A DNA stretch of 64,000 bases from Plasmopara viticola. Lineage: Eukaryota > Oomycota > Peronosporomycetes > Peronosporales > Peronosporaceae. The notes under the pieces are model-generated. The model was not told where the DNA came from, ran no database searches, and saw only the letters and a program-made list of their open reading frames with translations. Position 1 is the stretch's first letter. Each line of letters opens with the position of its first letter. The stretch lies in the NCBI GenBank assembly GCA_001695595.3, contig MBPM02000119.1, forward strand, positions 62,001-126,000. The letters run 5' to 3'. The position numbers were made by a program, and so were the translations under genes. Below are positions 56,297 through 64,000 of this stretch, in pieces.

Positions 56297-59200
56297 CCCC
56301 CACACGACTCGTCAGCGCTTGGAGACTTGATGCCCAATTTGTTCCGAAGATTTTGAAATTGGACCGCAGTTATTGGCTTGGTCATGATGTCAGCGAAAAT
56401 GTTGTGCGTCGAACAATACTGCAGCATGACTTGACCATCTTCTACTTTCTCCCGCACGAAGTGGTACCGAATGTCGATATGCTTGGTGCGCTTGGAAACT
56501 CTGGATTCTTGGCCAAAGCGATAAACCTGATTGTCCTCGTAGATCTTGATCGCTTGACTCTTGATATTTCACCAAGCTCGCACAGAAAGGTTTTTAACCA
56601 AGCTGCCTCTTGAGCTGCTTCTGTCAAAGCCATATACTCTGCTTCTGTAGAAGAAAGTGCCACTGTCCGTTGTTTCTTGCTTCTCCAGCTGATGCAACCT
56701 CCATTCATCATGAACGCATAACCGCTTGTGCTTCTTCGGGTTTCCAAATCGCCTCCCCAATCTGCATCGGAATAGCCTCGAAGTCCTTCTTGGTCTTGAG
56801 CTTGAAATGTAATGCCGTGCGTCTTTGTTCCTTGAATGAATCGGAAGACCCTTTTGAGTGCCTGCCAGTGAGTTGGACATGGGTCCGAGGCAAATAGGCT
56901 GAGTACTCCCACTGAGGCTGCTAGGTCCGGCCGAGTCCCGACCATCAAGTACATGAGGCAACCAACGGCATTTTGATAAGGGACTTTTGCCATCGTCTCT
57001 TCATGACAACACCCCCTTCGCACATGGCCTTGGTCAACTTGAGTCCCGGATCTTGCGGTGTCCTGACGGGATTGCTGTTTTCCATTCCAAACTTTTTCAA
57101 GATGTCACTCGCGAATTTTGTCTGGCGAATGGACACGTTACCACTCAAAGTTTCTTGATGAATCTCCATGCCCAAAAAAAACTTGAGTCGACCAAGATCC
57201 GTCATTTCGAATCGCTCGCTGAGTGCTTTCTTAGTCCTCTTCATCAGCAAGTCGTTGTTGCACGCAAGCACCAGGTCATCAACGTAAAGTGCCACGAGGA
57301 TCAATTCTTCGTCATTGCGCTTGACGTAAATGCAATGGTCGGCATCACACTTCGTAAACTTTATCTCCAGCATGAACGCGTCAATTGTCTGGTTCCACAT
57401 CCGTGTCGACTGCTTCAAACCATAAAGAGAGCGCTTTAGCTGACAGACGTAGTTTGGGTATACGTCGTTGACATATCCATCCGGTTGCGCCATGTAAATG
57501 TCCTCGTCCAAAGTGCCATTGAGAAAGGCTGTCTTGACGTCCATCTGATACAGCATCAAATTGTGCTTGGCCGACAGACTTTGTAGAATCCTGATCGAAT
57601 TAAACTTGGCCACTGGAGCGAAAGTCTTTTCGTAGTCGACTCCATGCTTCTGAGAAAAGCCTATGGCCACGAGTCGTGCTTTGAACCGCTCGATCTTTCC
57701 GGCTTGATTTTCTTTGATCCGGAAGACCCATCTACAGCCAATAGCCTGGCAACTTTTCGGCAAAGGTACTAAGTCCCAGGTCTTGTTCTTGCGAAGAGAG
57801 CTCACTTCGGCATCACAACCCTCTTTCCATTCGGCCGCGTTGCTGGATTCCATTGCCGACTTGAAAGTTGTCGGCATTTCTCCCACTGAATCCACAACAA
57901 AGGCCGCTTCGAATTCTTGGGCCGTTGCAGACATTTCCTCCAGCGATTGATAGCGAGTTGACCTCTTTGCTGTTGGAATATTCGCTGCTTTTTCAAGCGA
58001 TTGGTTCCGCCGGTGTCGTTTGCTGCCAGGCTCAAAATCCAAGTCCACAATAGGCTGAGTGCCCGCGTGCTGCTTCTTTTCAGGCTCCATGTCCTGATCT
58101 TGCATAGCGTTTTCATTTTCTGAGCGGTCAAAATTAGATACTTCGTTCTCGTCAAATATAGCTTCTGATGACTCGGTACTTGGTATCTTGTCGTCAAAAG
58201 TATCTTCCATGAAATTTGCGTCCCGACTCAATAGAACGCGACCGCTACCGATTTCTTCAAACCTGAACGCCTTTTCATGTTCTGAATAGCCAAGAAAACG
58301 GCACCGAGTCGAACGAGCATCAAACTTGGATCGTTTCTCTTTAGGAACTGAGACGTAAGCATGGCAGCCGAATACCGTCAAATTTGCCAACAAAGGCTTC
58401 TTGCCAGTCCACAGTTGAAACGGCGACGCATCATGTTCAACAGCTCGTGTCGGACATCGGTCGCGAAGAAACGCAGCAGTTAAAACAGCTTCACCCCAAT
58501 AAGGTTTTGGCAGACCAGCGTGCTCCAGCATACACCGTCCACATTCAACAAGTGTACGATTCATGCGTGCTGCGACTCCATTCAGTTGTGGCATGTATGG
58601 TGACGTAAACTTCTGTATGATGCCACGCTCTGCACAAAACTTTGCCATTGCTTCAGAAGTGTACTCGCCACCATTATCAAAACAGAGTGATTTAACGCGC
58701 ATGTTCGTCTGGTTCTCGGCCATCGCAACGAAAGTAGCAAACTTGTCGGCAACCTCGGACTTGTTTTGTAGCAAGTAAACAGCACAGTAATGCGACTTCT
58801 CATCGATAAAAGTAGCAAAATAGCGCTTGCCACTGAATGTCGCCGTTTGCATGGGTCCACACACATCGCTGTGAATGACTTCAAGAAGTTTCTTTGCCCG
58901 ATTGGGCGAAGACTTCATGAAGCTTACCCGCGTCTGTTTACCAAGAGCGCATCCTTTGCACAGCTCCCACTTGTTAACAGACTTCAGGTCAATACCTGCT
59001 CCACAGCCTTTTGAAACGTTTGTGAAAAGACCACCGTGACCAATGTGACCTAGTCGAAGGTGCCAGAGGTACGACGTGGTGTCCCCATGGCATCCCAACG
59101 AGCTAGTTAAATTGGCCTCGTCTTAATAATTGTTTCATGCAGAGCTTGAACAACCCCTTTCCCTCACGAGCGCCCAACTTCCAGCGAAGACCTTTTGCTT

Positions 59201-59974
59201 CCGCATAGCAGCCGTCGTGCTCAAACGTGACTGGCCAACATCCTTTGTAAAGCGTCCAACGGAGAACAAATTGCGTGAAAGCTTTGGAATGTGCCAAACC
59301 GAAGTGAGAACACCCTTCTTCATTCCGCGAGGCGTAAACATCGACATAACGATGTCACCCGTCCCCACAGCTTGAACCACGCCATCATCCGCGAGATGCA
59401 CATCCTCCGGGTCAATTCTCTTGTAGTTTTTCATGTACTCTTCCGAGTATGTCATGTGTTGAGTGGCCCCCGAGTCAACTAGCCACACACAGCTCGACTT
59501 GGTGGGATAGGCAGCTTCACCAACCGAGAATAGATAGTCGCCAGAGTCGTCATCGTTACTTTGCGCGACACTAGCACGCTGCGGTCGCTGTCGTTCCGCA
59601 TTGTCGCAAATTCGAGCCGGGCACTTGGCAATCCAATGCCCATGCTCTCCACAGTAGTGGCAAGTACTGCTTGCCTTCACTGACGCTTGTCGTCCCTTGC
59701 GTCGTCCATTGTCCGCCATTGCAAATGCTTGACCTTGGCCGTGCGCGGCTCCATCGACACCGCCACCTTGCTCTTTGCGCTTTAAGTCTTCGTGTAGCAG
59801 CCGGGACGTGACGAGTTCCCACGATAAAGAGTCGGCTCTTGCCTCGAGTGCCGTGATAAGGAACGCGTACGACTCGCTGAGACTTGCCAATAGCGTGATC
59901 ACAAGGTCGTCCTCGCTAACCGGAGCACCCACAGCGTCGAGCTGCTCCGCCAGCGTCTTCATCTTGTTAATGTG
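56227..59974 (-). pseudogene. N gag-pol, frameshifted, 5' end off-window
   Basis: Gag from HINKMKT, zinc knuckle and protease are open to a lost G near 59233. Another base is lost near 59123. The longest part (59098 to 56945) holds the pre-integrase finger, integrase, RT with YVDDLVLA, and the start of the RNase H region. A lost base in a C run near 57008, and small losses near 56530 and 56494, break RNase H. The stop lies in the LTR at 56227. Residue changes such as NGVAARM (Ala for the catalytic Glu of integrase) show it has decayed. Confidence 0.88.
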
Positions 59975-60528
59975 TGTTGGAGGGGTGAGCGGAGCGAAGG
60001 CGAAGAGTCTGAGGCGTGTGGTGAAGAGTCTGCGCGAGGGAGAACCGAGCGAAGACACTTGTGAGGAAGAAAGAAGATTTCAAAGTGAGTGTATTCATTT
60101 GGTCCTTAGTCCACAACTCTTTGCTGATGAGAAGGTCGAAGTGAGCACTTGTCGGTAGAATGCAAAAGTGAATATATTTTAAGGTCCTTAGTTCGCAACT
60201 ACATGCTACCTCTTAGCCAATGATTTATCTAAGCCAATCAGAACAACTCACCATCCGGGCGCAATCATCTTCCCATCCGGGCGCAATCATCTTCCCATCC
60301 CGAAACCGATCATTTGCCCATCTTGAACCCGCTCCCTCAGTCAGTCATCAACTGATAGCAGATACCGATACTTACCGATATGTAGTCGCTGGTCGAGGCG
60401 TATCATCCCCAGCATCTTCGACAACATCCATGACGCCATCGTTGTTTATTTGAACCGTCGGACAGCCGCTCGTATTGGACAGCCTTGGAAACCGGAATAA
60501 AACTGAGGGATACCGGCTACCTTCAATA
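59975..60528 (-). repeat. O 3' LTR with a lineage-1 LTR in its middle
   Basis: The outer parts match the E LTR (starting TATTGAAGGTAGCC on the element strand). The middle, about 110 bp in E, is missing and a C-type LTR stands in its place. I see no target duplication around that insert. Confidence 0.8.
60128..60426 (-). repeat. C-type LTR without internal sequence, inside the O LTR
   Basis: About 299 bp, ending CTTCGACAACA, with two GCGCCCGGATG units. The flanks do not form a direct repeat. Its left end is placed by comparison with other C-type LTRs and could be off by a few bases. Confidence 0.78.
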
Positions 60529-60535
60529 CTCCCCC

Positions 60536-63500
60536 TCAATACGAGCACGCGTGAATTCCGAGAGCCCTCATTAGGTCGGCATGACGTGGTCCTGGAAGTG
60601 CCTTCGTCATGATGTCTGCCAGCATTGCCGAGGTCTCGCAATATTCAAGCTTGACTTCACCGCGTTTGACTTCGTCACGGATGTGATGATACTTGATATC
60701 AATGTGCTTGGCTCGACCATGGTTGACCGGGTTCTTCGTCATCTTGATACATGATTGATCATCTTCAAATATCTTCAGCTCCGGTTTATCTTTACCAGCT
60801 GCTCCTAAAATTTCACAAAGAAGACGATGTACCCACTGCCTTCTTGTATTGCCAGGCTGAGTGCAATGTATTCAGCTTCGCTGGTCGACAGTGAAACGTT
60901 TGATTGTTTCTTGCTTCCCCAACTCACAGGTGCTCCCATCAACATAAATGCATAGCCAGAGGTTGACTTGCGGTCCGCATGATCGCCAGCCCAATCTGCA
61001 TCCGAGTATCCCCGGAAATCCACATGATCACTAGCCTTAAAAGTGATGCCGTGTGACTTGCTTCCTTGGAGGTAGCGAAGAACTCTCTTTATCGCAACCC
61101 AGTGTTCAGCTTGCGGGTTCTCCATAAAACGTGATACATATCCAACAGCAAAGGCAATGTCTGGACGTGTTGCAGTTGTCAGATGCATCAAGGCACCCAC
61201 AGCTTCGCGAAATGGAACGTCAGCCTTTGTTGTTGCAGCACTTGGCACGAGTCGTAAGCTTAAGTCGGTCGGACTTAATACTGGCTTGCAATCACTCATG
61301 CCAAATCGCTTGAGAATGTCGTCGACATAGCGTCTCTGGCAAAGTGTGATGCTGCCGTCAGCGTCATCCACAAGCTCAATGCCCAAAACAAAAGCACATT
61401 TCCCACTGTCCGTCATTTCAAAGCGTGACTTGAGACTGCTTTTAGTTTCCGCGATGAGCTTGGCCGAGCTGCCAGTGATGAGTACATCGTCTACATACAC
61501 TAGTAGCAATATGCAATGGCCGTCGAACTTCTCTGATATAGAGGCATGGGTCGAAAGCAGAAACACGGAAACCAATGGAGCACACAAAGTCATCAAAGGT
61601 CTCGTTCCAAACTCGGGATGCTTGTTTTAGGCCGTAAATTGCTTTCAACAGTTCCAAGCAATCGAAATTACCTTCGATTTCCACTCCCTCTGGTACTACA
61701 CAGTAAACGACTTCTTTCATTACACCGTAGAGAAATGCCGTAACAACATCAAGCTGGTCAAGGGGCCAACCAAGATACTTTGTCAAGCTGATCACCATGC
61801 GCAGTGTGACGTACTTGACCACAGGCAAAAACGTTTCCGTGTAGTCAATGTCGTATTGCTGTTTAAATCCTTTTGCGACGAGACGCGCCTTGTATTTTTC
61901 AGTTGATCCGTCGGCTTTGCGCTTGATCTTGAAAACCCACTTCGTTCCAATAGCATGTTGTCCTGCTGGGAGTTTGGCCGCTCGAAACACGTTGCGAATT
62001 CGCATAGAATCCAATTCTGCACGCACTGCGTTTCGCCAATGTACTTGATCTGGTCCGCTAACGGCATCTTGATAACTCGATGGTTCAGAAAGGTCGATAG
62101 CTTCGACTGCATTAGCGCTTGCATGCCAATAATCGCGTGGCACCGAGTGATCATTTGTCTCGCTCTTTTCGTCTTCATTTTCCTGATTACTGGTCATGCG
62201 CTCGACCGATCTACGTTTGGCTCGTCGCTCGTCAAGACTTTCAGGCGCACTTGATTCCTCGAGTCCATTCTCGTGATACTCGTAGCGTGGGAGAGCTGAA
62301 TCATTGTTCGCGTCATATGCGCCTGATCGGTTCTTGCGCTTTCCGGACGACTTGAAATTTATTCGGTACACTAGATTACTGTCATCGATGGTGAGCGGAT
62401 CAAGATTGAGGTCATCGTCATCACTGTCAGGAGCTAGTGGCCCTGTAGATGCAAGACCAAGCCTTGATTCATCAAAGTTGACGTCACGACTAACAATTAT
62501 TTGTCCTGCCTCGATGTCAAAAATTCGATAGGCCTTTGATGACTCTTGATAGCTCATAAAAATGCCGGCGCGAGCTTTTGGATCCCTTGAGTCGCTTTTC
62601 TTTTGGTGTCAGTGTAAATGTTCGGCAGCCGAATACACGCAGGTGCTTTACACTTGGCTTGGACTTGTACACAATCTCATATGGGTTTTTCCTTGCAATC
62701 TTGGGTGAAGGCAGTCGATTCTTGATATAAATTGCCGTCATTGCCGCTTCACCCCAAAAGCGCTTGTCAAGATTTGCATAGTGCAGTAAAGCGCGGCCAA
62801 TCGTAACAATAGTTCTGATGGCCCGCTCAGCTGTCCCATTTGTTTGATGCGCGTATGGAACCGTGACCTGCTGCTCAATACCTTGATCGCCATAGAAGAT
62901 CTTGAGCGAATTTGTTGCGAATTCTCGCGTTCCATCATGTCTCACAAACTTGACTTGCTTGCCGAATTGCGTTTGAACCTTGACGATGTAGCTTGTGAGA
63001 CATTCTTCGGATTCAGATTTGGCTCTTAAGCAAAAGCCCTTCATGCATCCGCTGGCCTCGTCTACAATGAGGAGCAAGTACCTGCTTCCACCCAAAGAGT
63101 CTTGTTCCATGGGACCGCATATGCCGAAGTGAAGGAGCTCAAACGTATCATATGGACGCTTGTCTTGGGAGCTAGGAAATGGTCTTTGAACCATTTTTCC
63201 TAACTTACACCCTCGACACATGCCTTGGCACGTTTGCGTCCTTGATCATTCCACCATTGACCATCTTGCGAAGCACGTCGATTGGAGCGTGACCCATTCT
63301 TGCATGCAGATTGGTGTTTTGTCTCCGCACCGCCGAATTTGCTGAATATTGGGAAGTACGAAGCCAGTAAAGACCGTCCACAAGGTCTGCTGTAGCCACA
63401 ACTTGATTCGAGACTTTGCGCGGAATATCCATGCGTGGACCATCAAATACCACTTGAAACTTGCCACTCTTGTTGATCTGTGGCACCGAAAGCAAATTCT

Positions 63501-64000
63501 TGTTCATTGCTGGCACGAACAATACGTTCTTGAATTCAATGTCAGATTCTATACCATCGGGCAAAACCACGCGCTCAATGATTGTCCCGACACCTTCAAT
63601 TGCAGTCTTGTTTCCGTCAGCGACCGAGAGTTGGCCAAAATTGTTTTCATCGAGTCTTGAAAATTTGTTCTTGTTGTTGCATATGTGATGCGTTGCGCCA
63701 CTGTCGATCGCCCACATTCAGGCATACTTTTTGTTGTTGAAAGTCCACACTCCAGTGAGACCGCAAACGCAACACGGTCGTAGTCGTATTGATCGCTTGG
63801 TCGATAGTGAACATTGTTTGCTCCGCGTCCACGAGCTTGGCCGCCGCGTCGAGCATTCCGATTCTCATCCTTCTGCTTGGTCCAGCACCGCTCCGCCGAG
63901 TGCCCCAATTTTCCGCAGTATGCGCACTGGCGATATTCTCGCTCTGCGCTGAACGCCTTTGCCACTTCCTCAGTCTTGACTGTCGTGGTTTTCGACCCTT
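60536..64000 (-). pseudogene. O gag-pol, frameshifted, N-terminus off-window
   Basis: Lineage-2 polyprotein related to E. From the window end: Gag tail with zinc knuckle [14 protein letters not shown], protease DSG, pre-integrase finger, integrase ([13 protein letters not shown]), reverse transcriptase with YVDDVLITGSS, and RNase H ([13 protein letters not shown]). The frame breaks near 63710, 63215, 62540, 61530 and 60810. The EDNQS motif reads EDDQS. The stop at 60536-60538 comes just before the polypurine tract, as in E. This is an old, inactive copy. Confidence 0.9.

Larger units (their letters stand above)
55983..59974 (-). mobile_element. Copia element N (G-related), 5' end off-window
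   Basis: A G-type element in M, itself cut by O in gag at ATGTG (59970-59974). Its LTR starts TGAAGAAGC on this strand, as in G. Confidence 0.9.
59975..64000 (-). mobile_element. Copia element O (E-related, lineage 2), runs off window end
   Basis: Its 3' LTR and most of its gag-pol are in the window; the gag start and 5' LTR are not. It is inserted in N's gag. Confidence 0.9.

Noticed and set aside
1..64000. Host genes, tRNA genes, CRISPR arrays or bacterial operons
   Set aside because: Every segment is accounted for by copia coding sequence or LTR. No other long frame shows independent motifs.

Overview
The whole window is retrotransposon. Every base can be assigned to a Ty1/copia-type LTR element or a piece of one. 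I see no host gene, tRNA, rRNA, CRISPR array or bacterial or viral gene. Element names (A, B, C...) are mine. The host is most likely an oomycete such as Phytophthora. The copia LTRs carry a close match to the oomycete INR+FPR core promoter (for example 28293-28310 and 47626-47643), and copia elements with one fused gag-pol frame, packed into repeats, are typical of such genomes. This is inference, since no host gene is present.

Two lineages occur. Lineage 1 (A, C, D, G, J and relatives; about 1380-1390 codons; LTRs 263-334 bp running TGTTG...CAACA/CAATA/TTCA) and lineage 2 (B, E, M, O; 1350 aa; LTRs 302-345 bp running TATT...CAACA) are nested in each other. Target-site duplications of 5 bp resolve the order. 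From outside in: M (+) is cut by L (-), L by K (-), K by J (+). J is cut by A' (+, positions 1-1240) and by a tandem dimer of C (-, 1249-47220). To the right, M is also cut by N (-), and N by O (-).

The C dimer is LTR-C1-LTR-C2-LTR. Its left and middle LTRs each hold the same solo LTR and the same D insertion (D1 1695-11208, D2 19871-24620). Both C bodies hold the same B insertion (B1 13504-18171, B2 41023-45688). A third C-family copy (L) still has the empty B site. After the duplication E (6395-11148) landed in D1 and A (24773-38874) landed in C2. G (28047-37491) then entered A and H (31365-36114) entered G. The deepest path, M>L>K>J>C>A>G>H, has eight levels.

E is the best candidate for a recently active element: one open 1350-aa frame, LTRs with no difference I can see, and a perfect duplication. 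B1 also has an open frame but carries Lys at the predicted catalytic Glu of RNase H. A and G have frames broken only by their own nested guests. D1, D2, H, B2, C1, C2, K, L, M, N and O carry stops, frameshifts or deletions, and the outermost are the most decayed.

The most interesting mechanistic signals are four. The primer-binding site matches the anticodon stem-loop of initiator tRNA-Met, and its ATG is also the gag start codon. In lineage 1 Pol reads through the polypurine tract into the 3' LTR. An LTR regulatory module is shared between the two lineages. The C dimer looks like an unequal LTR-LTR crossover, although a haplotype-joining assembly error must be excluded.
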